From NCBI GenBank assembly GCA_019634415.1, contig JAHQVJ010000054.1, positions 1 through 64,000 of the forward strand: a stretch of 64,000 bases of DNA, given 5' to 3'. The translations under genes were made by a program, and so were the position numbers. The DNA comes from Myxococcales bacterium (lineage in GTDB: Bacteria; Myxococcota_A; UBA796; GCA-2862545). The notes below the pieces were generated by a model, which was not told the origin of the DNA, searched no databases, and saw nothing but the letters and a program-made list of their open reading frames with translations. How positions within the stretch are numbered: the first letter of the stretch is position 1; each line of letters opens with the position of its first letter. Below, piece by piece: positions 42,994-51,912 of this stretch.

Positions 42994-44429
42994 ATCGCCA
43001 GACCATGGCCGTGACCTTCGGCACGGTTGCACTACTGATCGTCGGGTTCGTGCTGCTCTACCTCACGCCCACACCCGCGCCCAACCCACCCGCGTCTCAG
43101 CCCGTAGCCGGCAAGGCCAAGTCGAAGTTCAAGGCCAAGCTCGGCAAGTCCCCCGGCAAGCTGCCACCGGGTCGGTTGATCCACAAGCGTGAGATCCCCG
43201 CCGATCGAGCAGCCGCACCGAGCGGTGCCCCCAACGTGGTGGTGGTGATCGCCTCGACTCAGCGCCGAGACCAGTGGACGGTCTACGACGGCCCCCCCGA
43301 CACCACGCCCTTCATCGCCGAGCAAGTGTCCGCGCACGGTGTGCGCATGGACGACGTGCTGGCGGTGGGCGCCGATCCACACCCCACCTCCGCAGCCATC
43401 ACCACGGGTCGGTTGCCGCACAATGTGGGAGCCGTCGAGCCCAGCGAGCGGCGCAACCTGCGCCCCACCGCCCAAGAGGCCGAGCTGTTGGCCGAGCGCC
43501 TCGCCACAGCGGGGTGGTTCACCATGGGCGTGACGGCGAACCACCACCTCAACCGTCGCATGGGTCAGGCTCAGGGCTTCGACTGGTACCGCGACAGCCA
43601 GCCCTTCTCCCTGTCGCAAGAGCGGCGCATCCCCGCCGCTCAGGTCGTCAACTTCGCCCTCAAGCGCGTGCAGACCCGCACCGACGCCGAGAAGGCGCGG
43701 CCCCTCTACCTCCGGCTGGCCTTCACCGACTCCCACAAGCCCTTCACGGTACCCCCCGCCGAGTTCAAGCCCTTCGAAGGGGAAGATCACTCCATCGCCC
43801 CCTACCGCGCCACTGTGCGCCGCATGGACGAGGCCGTCCAGACCCTGGTGAAGGGCCTGTCCGCCGCCGGGATCACCCACGAGAACACCCTGTTCGTGGT
43901 GGTCGCCGACCACGGCGAGGGCCTGGACATGCCCAAGCACCACCGCAAGCAGCACGGCTTCGTGCTCTACCGCTCCACCGTCCAGATCCCCTGGGTGATG
44001 TGGGGCAAGGGGCTGACGGGCGGCGGCAAGGTCGCAGGGCTCGCGTCGCAGGTGGACGTCGCCCCCACCGTGCTGGCCCTCGCCGGCCTGACGGATCAGA
44101 GCGGCTTCGACGGGATCGACCACTCCGCCGCGGTGCGCGGCAAGGCCAAGGCCACCACCCGCACCGAGGCCTACGCCGACACCTTGTTCGGCGGGGCCCA
44201 TCGGGCCAGCCTGTGGACGAGCACCCGTCAGTGCCAGAAGGACTTCGGCAGCACCCATCAGCTCGAAGACGACGACTTCGCAGATGCCTGCTACGACCGC
44301 ACCGCCGATCCCGACTTCTCGAGCCCCGTCGAGGACGCCGCGATGATGGCTCGCCTGGTGAGCCAGCACGACGAGCTGATGGCCAAGGTGAAACCCCCAG
44401 CGGCCGACGTCGGCGCGGAGATCCAGTGA
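42990..44429 (+). CDS. Sulfatase/phosphodiesterase-fold protein lacking the nucleophile
   Basis: 479 residues with an N-terminal anchor (TVALLIVGFVLLYL) and a Lys/Pro-rich linker. The alkaline-phosphatase-like fold is recognisable (NVVVVIASTQRRDQW, HPTSAAITTGRLPHNVG, VVVADHGEGLDMPKHHRKQHG, VDVAPTVLALAGL). Two key sites are altered: the first metal-binding Asp (normally in LxDxxR) is replaced by the IAS segment at 87-89, and Pro130 stands where the formylglycine Cys/Ser of CxPSR belongs. Asp and His of the ADHGE motif remain. It is probably not a sulfatase; binding or a different transfer reaction is possible. Coupled to both neighbours. Confidence 0.8.
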   Translation: MNRQTMAVTFGTVALLIVGFVLLYLTPTPAPNPPASQPVAGKAKSKFKAKLGKSPGKLPPGRLIHKREIPADRAAAPSGAPNVVVVIASTQRRDQWTVYDGPPDTTPFIAEQVSAHGVRMDDVLAVGADPHPTSAAITTGRLPHNVGAVEPSERRNLRPTAQEAELLAERLATAGWFTMGVTANHHLNRRMGQAQGFDWYRDSQPFSLSQERRIPAAQVVNFALKRVQTRTDAEKARPLYLRLAFTDSHKPFTVPPAEFKPFEGEDHSIAPYRATVRRMDEAVQTLVKGLSAAGITHENTLFVVVADHGEGLDMPKHHRKQHGFVLYRSTVQIPWVMWGKGLTGGGKVAGLASQVDVAPTVLALAGLTDQSGFDGIDHSAAVRGKAKATTRTEAYADTLFGGAHRASLWTSTRQCQKDFGSTHQLEDDDFADACYDRTADPDFSSPVEDAAMMARLVSQHDELMAKVKPPAADVGAEIQ

Positions 44430-45049
44430 CCCCGCAGGACAAGGCCGCTCGGATCCAGGGAATCCTGAACGAGCACTACCCCGAGCCGCCCTTCCCCCTC
44501 GACCACTCCGACGCGTACACCATGGTGGTGGCCGTGGCCCTGGCGGCCCAGACCACCGACAAGAAGGTCAACGAGGTCACCCCTCGCCTCTTCGCGCGAG
44601 CCTCCACCCCAGCTGCCATGGCGGCGCTGTCCGTCGAGGAGATCCGGCAGCTGATCGACGGGGTCAGCCTGGCCAACCGCAAGGCCGCAGCCGTCAAGGG
44701 CATGGCGGAGCAGCTCGTCGCCAACCACGGCGGCACCGTGCCCGGGAGCTTCGAGGAGCTCGAGGAGCTCCCGGGCGTGGGCCACAAGACCGCCTCGATG
44801 GTGATGGCCCAGGCCTTCGGGGTGCCCGCCTTCGCCGTCGACACCCACGTGCACCGCCTCGCGGGTCGCTGGGGGCTGTCGGAGGCCCGCAACACCACCC
44901 AGACCGAGCGCGATCTGAAGGCGCTGTTCCCCCGCGAGCGGTGGAGCACCATCTACTTGCAGATGATCCACTTCGGGCGGGAGCGGTGCCCAGCCAAGCG
45001 CCACGATGCGGGGACATGCCCCATCTGCAGCTGGGCAGCGCCGGGGTGA
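44426..45049 (+). CDS. nth: Endonuclease III-like DNA glycosylase
   Basis: 207 residues. HhH motif LPGVGHKTASMVMAQAF with catalytic Lys121, followed by VDTHVHRLAGRWG with Asp139; both catalytic residues are present, so it should remove oxidised pyrimidines and nick abasic sites. The C-terminal iron-sulfur loop is incomplete: Cys188, Cys198 and Cys201 are present but the fourth Cys is missing because the protein ends six residues later. The GTG start at 44426 overlaps the upstream TGA. A DNA-repair enzyme inside an envelope-gene operon is unexpected but coupling is clear. Confidence 0.92.
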   Translation: MTPQDKAARIQGILNEHYPEPPFPLDHSDAYTMVVAVALAAQTTDKKVNEVTPRLFARASTPAAMAALSVEEIRQLIDGVSLANRKAAAVKGMAEQLVANHGGTVPGSFEELEELPGVGHKTASMVMAQAFGVPAFAVDTHVHRLAGRWGLSEARNTTQTERDLKALFPRERWSTIYLQMIHFGRERCPAKRHDAGTCPICSWAAPG

Positions 45050-45116
45050 CCGCCCGGAGGTCGCCGCCGCGGCGCCGTGATAGGCATCCGCACAGGTCGC
45101 TGTTGGGGAGATCGAG

Positions 45117-46211
45117 GTGGCGGACCGCTCGCTGAGACAGAGCAGTGCCGTTCGGGCCGTCGTGGTCGTGGCCTCGGCGGTGGTCATCCTCGCTGGCCTC
45201 GACGCCGCCGAGCAGATCATCCTGCCCATCCTGCTGGCGGTGTTCCTGTCGATCGTCTCGCTACCGGCAGTGCGGGCCCTGAACCGGCTCGGGCTCCCCA
45301 ACCCCATCGCCATCGCCATCGTGGTGGTGCTCGCGGCGGGCGTGCTGGTGGGCGTCACCAGCATCTTCGCCGGCACGGTGCGGCAGTTCACCACGAACAT
45401 CTCGGGCTACGACATCGCGCTACGGGATCAGGCGAACCACTTCCTCGTCCACACCGTGGGAATGTCCCAGGAACAGGCCAGAGAGCAGCTCAACGAGGTG
45501 CTGGCGTTGGTCACGCCCGAGGCCGTGATGCGGGCGGTCACCCAGTCCCTGAACCGGCTGCTGGCCGTGATGGGGAGCGTGTTGATCGTCGTGGTGACGC
45601 TGACCTTCATCCTGCTCGAGGCCTCCGAGATCGAGCAGAAGATCCGCGTGGCCTTCGGCAACGACGCACAGCCCGCCGGGCCCTTCTCCAACACGGGTCA
45701 GCGCATCAGCCGCTACCTCATCATCAAGACCGCCGTGAGCGCGGTCACCGGGATCTCCGCGGGAATCCTCTGCGAGGTGGTGGGGGTGGATCTACCCGTG
45801 ATGTGGGGGCTGATCGCCTTCATGCTCAACTACATCCCCACCCTGGGCTCCATCGTGGCCGCCGTGCCGCCGGCCATCCTGGCGCTCGTGTCCCTCGACG
45901 GCTCCCACGCCATCGCCATCGCCATCGGGTACCTGGCCATCAACGTGACGCTGGGCAACTTCGTGGAGCCCCGGCTGCTCGGCAACAACCTGGGCTTGTC
46001 CCCGCTGGTGGTGTTCCTGTCGCTGGTGTTCTGGGGCTGGCTGTGGGGGCCCGTGGGCATGCTGCTGTGCGTTCCCCTCACGGTGATGGCCAAGCTCGTG
46101 CTGGACGGCAACGAGGACACGCGCTGGCTCGCCGTGCTCCTGGGCTCCCCTCGCGACGTGCGACGGGTGGCGGAAGAAGAGGGCCAAGGCGATCTGGAGG
46201 CCGCCAAGTAG
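45117..46211 (+). CDS. AI-2E family (PerM/TqsA-type) permease
   Basis: 364 residues. Two N-terminal helix pairs (AVVVVASAVVILAGLDAA, IILPILLAVFLSIVSLP, IAIAIVVVLAAGVLVGV), a soluble loop at about 90-150, then helices with the family motif GLIAFMLNYIPTLGSIVAAVPP and LGNFVEPRLLGNNLGLSPLVVFLSLVFWGWLWGP(V)G at the C-terminus. Family members export AI-2 or other small molecules or act as Na+/H+ antiporters; the substrate is not readable. GTG start. 67 bp after nth. Confidence 0.92.
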   Translation: MADRSLRQSSAVRAVVVVASAVVILAGLDAAEQIILPILLAVFLSIVSLPAVRALNRLGLPNPIAIAIVVVLAAGVLVGVTSIFAGTVRQFTTNISGYDIALRDQANHFLVHTVGMSQEQAREQLNEVLALVTPEAVMRAVTQSLNRLLAVMGSVLIVVVTLTFILLEASEIEQKIRVAFGNDAQPAGPFSNTGQRISRYLIIKTAVSAVTGISAGILCEVVGVDLPVMWGLIAFMLNYIPTLGSIVAAVPPAILALVSLDGSHAIAIAIGYLAINVTLGNFVEPRLLGNNLGLSPLVVFLSLVFWGWLWGPVGMLLCVPLTVMAKLVLDGNEDTRWLAVLLGSPRDVRRVAEEEGQGDLEAAK

Positions 46212-46270
46212 GCGACCGTTTGCGCTGGCCACCAGGCCGGCACAACAACCCTCGAGTGTGGAGAGTGGAC

Positions 46271-48265
46271 GTGGTGTGGATGGCCCTGATCGGAGCGTCG
46301 GCCTGGGCCGACGACGACGCCCAGTTGGACGTGGCGCGCGGGTGGTATCTGTGGCGGACGGGCCAGGACGAGCGCGCCGTCTCCCTGGCTCGTGAGCTGG
46401 CCGATACGAACCCGGATCACCTCGGAGCCCAGCAGCTCCACATCGCGATGGAGGTGGTGCAGGGCAACGGAGCCAGCATGGAGGCCGCCTACCGCGATGC
46501 GTGGGGCATGGCCCCCTCGGATCCGGAGACCCGGGTGGCGCTGGCCTTCGCCCTCGTCCTGCGCAACGACTCCGCCGGCTCCTGGTGCGAGGAGGTCGCC
46601 ACACTGGTGGCCAGCGTCACCGACGGCGAGCCCCACTACTGGGCCACCGTCGCCGAGCGCCTCAAGGACGAGCGCTGCACGGGCCAGACCGACCACGCCG
46701 ACGCCGAGCTGCGTCGCATCGCCAAGGAAGGCGGCGTCGGATGGGCGGACGGCGTGTTCGCCAAGATCAACGCGGGCTACCTCAAGCAGGATCTGCCCGA
46801 AGACCTCGAGCGTTTGTGGGCGGAGGCCCCTCACCGCCTCGACGAGTCCGTGGCCCTGTGGGCCGACCACGTGGCAGGTCCCGCCCGCGCCAGGTCGCGC
46901 AACCTCACCATGCGCGCCCTCGACGATGCCGCCGAGGGCTCCGACGCCATGCTCGTGCACGCGGCCCTGCAGGCCTTCCGGCAGCTCGACAAGGGATCCA
47001 AGGCCGACAAGGCAGCCGAGCGCCTGTCCCGCCTCGACCCCGACGCGAAGCTGGATCTGGGCAGGCAGGTGGCAGACGTGCAGGATCCACCGATCTACGA
47101 CACGATCGACGCCTGCAGCACCGAGCTGACCGCCGAGCGGATCCTGTCCTGCCTGGACGCCATCGACGTGCCCGACGACGGCTCCGTGGCCGCCCACCTA
47201 CAGGCCCGGCGTCGCGAGGCCTTCGTGGCCGCGTCCGACCCCGAGTCCGCCCAGCAGGCCGCTCGGCTGGCGTGGCTGGCCGACCCTGCCAATCGCTACA
47301 ACGCGCGCCAGTTCGCTCGGATGACCCTCGCCCTCGACGCCCCCTCGCCAGAGGATCTGACGGAGGTGGTCGAGGCGGCCCAGACCGTGGTGGATCGCCA
47401 CGGCGTCGTCGACGCCGAGGCGCTGGACGAGCGTCAGCGCCGCTGGGTGGCCCGCGATCTCCAGCTGAAGTCCAAGGTGCTGCTGGCCGCAGGACGCGCA
47501 GAGGAGGCTCTCGACGGGCAGCTCCAGGCACTGCAGCTCCACCCCACGCCCACCCGACGCCTCGTGTTCGGGCAGCTCCTGGCCGAGGCGGAGCGCGACG
47601 ACGACGCCGTGCTGCAGCTGGTGGTGGCCTTGGCTGCAGAGACCGAGGACACCGCTGGGATCCGCGTGGGTCGCGAGCTGTTGACCGAGCTGAACGCGGG
47701 ATGGCACCCCGAGGGCATGCCCGGCATGCTGCGCGAGGTGGCCCGTGCGCCCGAAGATCGGGTGCCGGCTCACCCGCTCGTGGGGCGCCGCGTACCCGAT
47801 CTCGACGCCTTCACCCCCGACCCTCCCTCCGATGACGAAGCAGAGGAAGCGGAGGCCCCGCTGGCCGTGGTCGTGGCCACCTGGGCCCCCTTCGAGCCCG
47901 GCAGCGAGGCCGCCCTCGAGCGTCTGAACGGCATCGCCCGGCGCTACGCCTCACGAGGCGTGGCCGTCCTGGCCGTGGACGTGGGCCTGGCACCGAGCGA
48001 CGACGATGACGACGAGGAGACGCCCGCGCCTCCCTCCGAGGGCGAGGCCGAGCCGGTGGAGCCCTCGCTGCTGCAGCACCGCTTCGGCGGAGCGAGCGTG
48101 ATGCGGGAGCTCCGCGCGGTGGCGCTGCCCACCGTGGCGGTCATCGACACGCGCCGCGGCCGGTTCCGGTCGGTGCTCGCCCCCTACCACCCGAGCACCC
48201 TCACCCTCGAGGAGGCACTCGACGAGCTCCTCCCCGAGGAGGAGGCCTCCGAGGAAGAGGACTAG
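46271..48265 (+). CDS. Secreted TPR protein with cysteine-free thioredoxin-fold C-terminus
   Basis: 664 residues. A short signal (VVWMALIGASAWA) then helical TPR repeats through about 490 (LARELADTNPDHLGAQQLHI, ALDGQLQALQLHPTPTRRLV). The C-terminal 170 residues look like a TlpA/AhpC-type thioredoxin fold: VGRRVPDLDAF, AVVVATWAPFEPGSEAALERLNGIARRY, GVAVLAVDVG, ALPTVAVIDTRRGRF with the cis-Pro. In place of the WCxxC motif is WAPFEP, so it has no redox Cys. Several GTG codons (46256-46274) and ATG 46280 could start it; GTG 46271 follows GGAGAG. Its stop shares CTAG with the convergent gene. Confidence 0.78.
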   Translation: MVWMALIGASAWADDDAQLDVARGWYLWRTGQDERAVSLARELADTNPDHLGAQQLHIAMEVVQGNGASMEAAYRDAWGMAPSDPETRVALAFALVLRNDSAGSWCEEVATLVASVTDGEPHYWATVAERLKDERCTGQTDHADAELRRIAKEGGVGWADGVFAKINAGYLKQDLPEDLERLWAEAPHRLDESVALWADHVAGPARARSRNLTMRALDDAAEGSDAMLVHAALQAFRQLDKGSKADKAAERLSRLDPDAKLDLGRQVADVQDPPIYDTIDACSTELTAERILSCLDAIDVPDDGSVAAHLQARRREAFVAASDPESAQQAARLAWLADPANRYNARQFARMTLALDAPSPEDLTEVVEAAQTVVDRHGVVDAEALDERQRRWVARDLQLKSKVLLAAGRAEEALDGQLQALQLHPTPTRRLVFGQLLAEAERDDDAVLQLVVALAAETEDTAGIRVGRELLTELNAGWHPEGMPGMLREVARAPEDRVPAHPLVGRRVPDLDAFTPDPPSDDEAEEAEAPLAVVVATWAPFEPGSEAALERLNGIARRYASRGVAVLAVDVGLAPSDDDDDEETPAPPSEGEAEPVEPSLLQHRFGGASVMRELRAVALPTVAVIDTRRGRFRSVLAPYHPSTLTLEEALDELLPEEEASEEED

Positions 48266-50025
48266 GTCGCGCCAGCGCGGGGTCGCCGCAAGGCGCCCCA
48301 CAGCACGAGCCCCAGCAGCCACCACGCCGCTGGGGACGACGCGGACGACGCACAGCGACAGCCCGCCACGGCGAGATCGTCGTCTCCCCGCGGGGGCCGC
48401 AGCGCGTCGACGTCGCAGTCCAGATCGATCCGACCGTCGCAGTCGTTGTCGATCCCGTCGTCGCACACCTCGGGCACCGCTGGGTTCACCCCCGCCACCG
48501 CATCGTCGCAGTCGCCTCCCACCGTGACCGCGTCGTCGGGGAGCACGCACGCTTCGATGGCGCGACCTCCGAAGCCGTCGCCATCCTCGTCGACGTAGCC
48601 CTCGGGGAAGGTGCTGGTGTCGAGGCTGGGATCGTCGTCGTCTTCCCGGCCGTCACAGTCCTCGTCGCCGCCGCCACACACCTCCTGCAGGTGCGGCGCC
48701 CGGCCAGCATCCAAGTCATCGCAGTCTCGATCGGACGTGGTCCCGTCGAAGCTGCCGTCCCCGTCGCGATCGCGAAGGGCCAGCGGCCCGCCCGTGGCCC
48801 CGATGTCGGAGCGCGTCCCGTCCGGATCCGACAGGGTCGGATCGCCGGCATCGAACGTCGCCCCCGAGGGATCGTAGGGGTCGGGAAGCACCGAGCCGTC
48901 ACAGCGCGGATCGCGCTGTGTCAGCGCCGTGAGTCGGGGATCTCCCAGGAGCGTCGGATCCATGGAGAGGTCGGCGTCCTCCGAGACCACGTCGCCGGGG
49001 TCGTTGCCCCAGAGCACGTTGTAGCCCCCCTGGACCGAGGCAGCGCTGTCGGTCTCGATCACCGTGCCACTCAGCTGCTGGTTCGACACGTTGTCGACGA
49101 AGAGGTTGTTGCGCAGGGTCAGCGTGCTGTCGCTCCCCCAGCCGTAGATCGCGGAGCCCAGCCAGTGCGCCTGGTTGCCCACGAAGGTGTTGTTGGTCAG
49201 CGCCACCTCCGACTCGAGGGCGTACACGCCGCCGCTCACGTCGTAGGCCGTGTTGTCGAGGAGCACGCTGTTCTGCAGGGAGCCGCTGCCCATGAAGAAC
49301 ATCACGGCGCCGCCATCCCCCAGCTCGCGAGTGAGGCTGTCCACGTCGTTGCCACAGAAGGTGGTCCGCAGGAAGTCTCCCTGCGCCTGATCCAGGAACG
49401 CGCCCCCACCCCGCTCGGCCTGGTTCCCCACGAAGGTGCTGTCCTGGACCACACAGGTGGAGTCGACGGTGCAGAACAGGCCGCCGCCCTGGGTCGCCTC
49501 GTTGTCCTCGACGCGCGTGTCGCGCACGGTGAGGGTCCCGTTGGACACGATGCCGCCGCCCCCCTCGGCGGCTTCGTTGCCGCGGAGCGTGGCGCCTTGC
49601 ACCAGCACCGTGGTCTGAGCCCCCGTCCACAGCCCGCCACCCCAACCCGTGGCGTAGCCGTCCTTCAGCGTCACGTCGCGCAGCGTGGCATCGGCCACGC
49701 CGGCGACCCAAGCGACCTGGCCGCCAGCCCCCTGAAGAGTGAGGTTCTCCACCGTCACCCCCGTGGCATCCTCGATCCCCAGCACCGCCCCTTTCGGTCC
49801 GGCCACCAGGTGAGCGGCTCGATCGCCCGTGCCCACGATGCGCAAGCCGTCGAGATCGACGTACAGGTTCACGCCCTCGTACAAGCCTTCGGCGAGCTCG
49901 ATCGTGTCGCCGTCGCGGGCCTGCTCGGTGAGCACCTCCTGCAAGGACGGCACGCTGTCTGGAGCCACGGGCCACGTCTTGGCATGGGCGACCTGGGATC
50001 CCCCCAGGGCGATGAGGACGATCAC
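48262..50025 (-). CDS. Beta-helix/MopE protein with MYXO-CTERM-like tail (paralogue A)
   Basis: 587 residues. Signal peptide (IVLIALGGSQVAHA), then a pectate-lyase-like parallel beta-helix (about 30-330; GVTVENLTLQGAGGQ, GGGIVSNGTLTVRD, LTLRNNLFVDNVSN). MopE-type motifs follow at about 400-540 (DRDCDDLDAGRAPHLQEVC, GGGDEDCDGREDD, EVCDDGIDNDCDGRIDLDC). The end is AGCRC, a hydrophobic helix (WWLLGLVLWGAL) and RRPRAG, i.e. a MYXO-CTERM-like sorting tail for surface display. GTG start after GGAGG. Clearly paralogous to the gene upstream at 50041-51798. Confidence 0.87.
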   Translation of the reverse strand: MIVLIALGGSQVAHAKTWPVAPDSVPSLQEVLTEQARDGDTIELAEGLYEGVNLYVDLDGLRIVGTGDRAAHLVAGPKGAVLGIEDATGVTVENLTLQGAGGQVAWVAGVADATLRDVTLKDGYATGWGGGLWTGAQTTVLVQGATLRGNEAAEGGGGIVSNGTLTVRDTRVEDNEATQGGGLFCTVDSTCVVQDSTFVGNQAERGGGAFLDQAQGDFLRTTFCGNDVDSLTRELGDGGAVMFFMGSGSLQNSVLLDNTAYDVSGGVYALESEVALTNNTFVGNQAHWLGSAIYGWGSDSTLTLRNNLFVDNVSNQQLSGTVIETDSAASVQGGYNVLWGNDPGDVVSEDADLSMDPTLLGDPRLTALTQRDPRCDGSVLPDPYDPSGATFDAGDPTLSDPDGTRSDIGATGGPLALRDRDGDGSFDGTTSDRDCDDLDAGRAPHLQEVCGGGDEDCDGREDDDDPSLDTSTFPEGYVDEDGDGFGGRAIEACVLPDDAVTVGGDCDDAVAGVNPAVPEVCDDGIDNDCDGRIDLDCDVDALRPPRGDDDLAVAGCRCASSASSPAAWWLLGLVLWGALRRPRAGAT

Positions 50026-50040
50026 GCTTCCTCCGATTCG

Positions 50041-51798
50041 CTACGAAGCATCTGGGTACCGACGTCTCCGACGACCCATGGCGAGGCCGAGCGCCCCCAC
50101 CCACAGCACCCCCTCGAGGGGCCCCCCGGTGCCACAACTGCACCCCGCAATATCACCCGAGTCCACGGGGCTGGGTCGGCCCGGACACTGCTCGTCCACC
50201 AGGGCATCACAGTCGTTGTCGACGAGATCGCAGACCTCGGGGGCGCCCGGGAAGACGATGTCCGACGCATCATCGCAGTCCCCCGTCGGCAGCGGCTCAC
50301 CCGCGACGCAGGCCTCCACCTCGGATCCGTCGGAGAACCCATCCCCGTCGGCGTCCACTAGCACGAAGATCCCCGAGCCCGTGGCATCCACCGACGGATC
50401 CGCGTCGTCGATGGCGCCGTCGCAGTCTTCGTCCACGCCGCTGCACACCTCTTGGTTGCCCGGAAACTGGTTGTCGTCGAGGTCGTTGCAGTCCTCGTCC
50501 GCCCCGCGTCCGTCGTGAACACCATCGCCGTCGCGGTCCCGCTTGGCGTGCGGACCACCGCTGGCACCGATGTCGGCAGGGGTGCCGTCCGGATCCACCC
50601 AGTCCGGGCCCGGTGAGCTCGTGCCTGCGTCGCTGGCCGGCCCCTCGTCGCTGGGCAGCACGGAGCTCGCACAGTCCCCCGGGACCAAGCCGAGGAGCAT
50701 GGGATCCGCCAGGACCGTGTCTGGCAGCTGGTCCTGGTCGCCGTAGTCACGAGGGGTGTTGCCCCACATCAGGTTGTGCGACCCCTGAAGCGTGGCCTGG
50801 TCTCGGGCCTCCACGGCGCCGCCCCACTCGGCAGCGCCCGTGACGTTGCCCACGATCAGGTTGTTCGTGGCGGTGACGCTGGCCTTGGGTCCGATGGCGA
50901 ACAGCGCCGCCCCGCCACCCCCGGATGCATTGCTGGCGAAGGTGTTGTTGAGGACCTGCACGGGTGCATCGAAGACATAGATCCCAGCCCCATCGTCGAG
51001 CAGACTGTTGAACAGGAACACGCTGTTGCTCACCACGGTGGGCGTGCCGTTGACGAGCAGCGTGCCCCCGACACCGGCCTTCTGCTTGGCTGGCTCGCCG
51101 TTCAGACAGAAGGTGCTGCGCCGCACGGTGGCAGCCGCTCCCCCCCACAGCACCAGCCCCGGCCCCCGCTCGGCGACCCCCGCCTCGAAGGTGGAATCCT
51201 CCACGACGCAGGTAGAGCCTGTGCCGCAGTACATGCCGGCACCGTAGTTCGCCTCGTTGGCGATGAACTGGGTGTCCCGCACGATCGCCGTGCCCTCGAC
51301 CCACAGCGTGCCGTCGAAGTCCGAGGTGTTGTCGAAGAACGTGGAGCGCTCCACGGTGACCTCGGAGCCGGCGTCCACGCGCAGCCCGGCTCCCCCCTCG
51401 AACGAGGTGTCTCGTCCGCTCTGCAGCCACACGTCGTCGAGGAAGGCCGTGCTGCCATCGCGGACGTGGAGCACTCGGACGCGATCCTCCCCCGTCATGA
51501 CGAAGCTCTGGAGCACGATGTTCTTGCTGCCCCGCGCCAACAGCATGATCACCGTGCCCGCACCTCCCTCGATGCGGGTGCCACCGGGACCGGAGCCCGC
51601 ACCACGGATCGTGAGGTTCGAGCGACCGTACAGGTTGATGTCCGCACGGAACGTGCCCGGCCCCAGCACGATCTCGTCACCATCCGACACCAGGTCGTTG
51701 GCCACCGTCTCGAAGGACGGCGTGCCCCCTGGCTCGAGGGTCCAGGTCTTGGCAGAGGAGAGCGAACTCCAAGACACCACACAGAGCAACGTCCACAT
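50041..51798 (-). CDS. Beta-helix/MopE protein with MYXO-CTERM-like tail (paralogue B)
   Basis: 585 residues from ATG 51798. Signal peptide (MWTLLCVVSWSSLSSA) then KTWTLEPGGTPSFETV, parallel to KTWPVAPDSVPSLQEV of paralogue A. Beta-helix repeats to about 340 (STCVVEDSTFEAG, VQVLNNTFASNASG), MopE motifs (EDCNDLDDNQFPGNQEVC, GVDEDCDGAIDD, EVCDLVDNDCDALVDEQC) and the tail AGCSCGTGG, hydrophobic helix, GRRRRR. A GTG at 51822 would add eight residues. Fifteen bases before paralogue A; the two form a tandem duplication, probably one transcript. Confidence 0.87.
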   Translation of the reverse strand: MWTLLCVVSWSSLSSAKTWTLEPGGTPSFETVANDLVSDGDEIVLGPGTFRADINLYGRSNLTIRGAGSGPGGTRIEGGAGTVIMLLARGSKNIVLQSFVMTGEDRVRVLHVRDGSTAFLDDVWLQSGRDTSFEGGAGLRVDAGSEVTVERSTFFDNTSDFDGTLWVEGTAIVRDTQFIANEANYGAGMYCGTGSTCVVEDSTFEAGVAERGPGLVLWGGAAATVRRSTFCLNGEPAKQKAGVGGTLLVNGTPTVVSNSVFLFNSLLDDGAGIYVFDAPVQVLNNTFASNASGGGGAALFAIGPKASVTATNNLIVGNVTGAAEWGGAVEARDQATLQGSHNLMWGNTPRDYGDQDQLPDTVLADPMLLGLVPGDCASSVLPSDEGPASDAGTSSPGPDWVDPDGTPADIGASGGPHAKRDRDGDGVHDGRGADEDCNDLDDNQFPGNQEVCSGVDEDCDGAIDDADPSVDATGSGIFVLVDADGDGFSDGSEVEACVAGEPLPTGDCDDASDIVFPGAPEVCDLVDNDCDALVDEQCPGRPSPVDSGDIAGCSCGTGGPLEGVLWVGALGLAMGRRRRRYPDAS

Positions 51799-51912
51799 GT
51801 ACCGAGCGTACTCCAGGGTCACCGAGATCCGACACCCCGCCTGGCAAACCTGTCAACTCCGACGTGCTGCAGCCGATGGGTGAGGCCGCGCACGCGTGAC
51901 GGGGGCAGGTGC

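Noticed and set aside
42990-44429. A standard formylglycine-dependent arylsulfatase
   Set aside because: The CxPSR Cys/Ser and the first metal Asp are missing, and no maturase gene is visible.
45117-46211. A quorum-sensing AI-2 exporter role for the permease
   Set aside because: No luxS or lsr gene is in the window, and the family has several unrelated substrates; only the family name can be supported.
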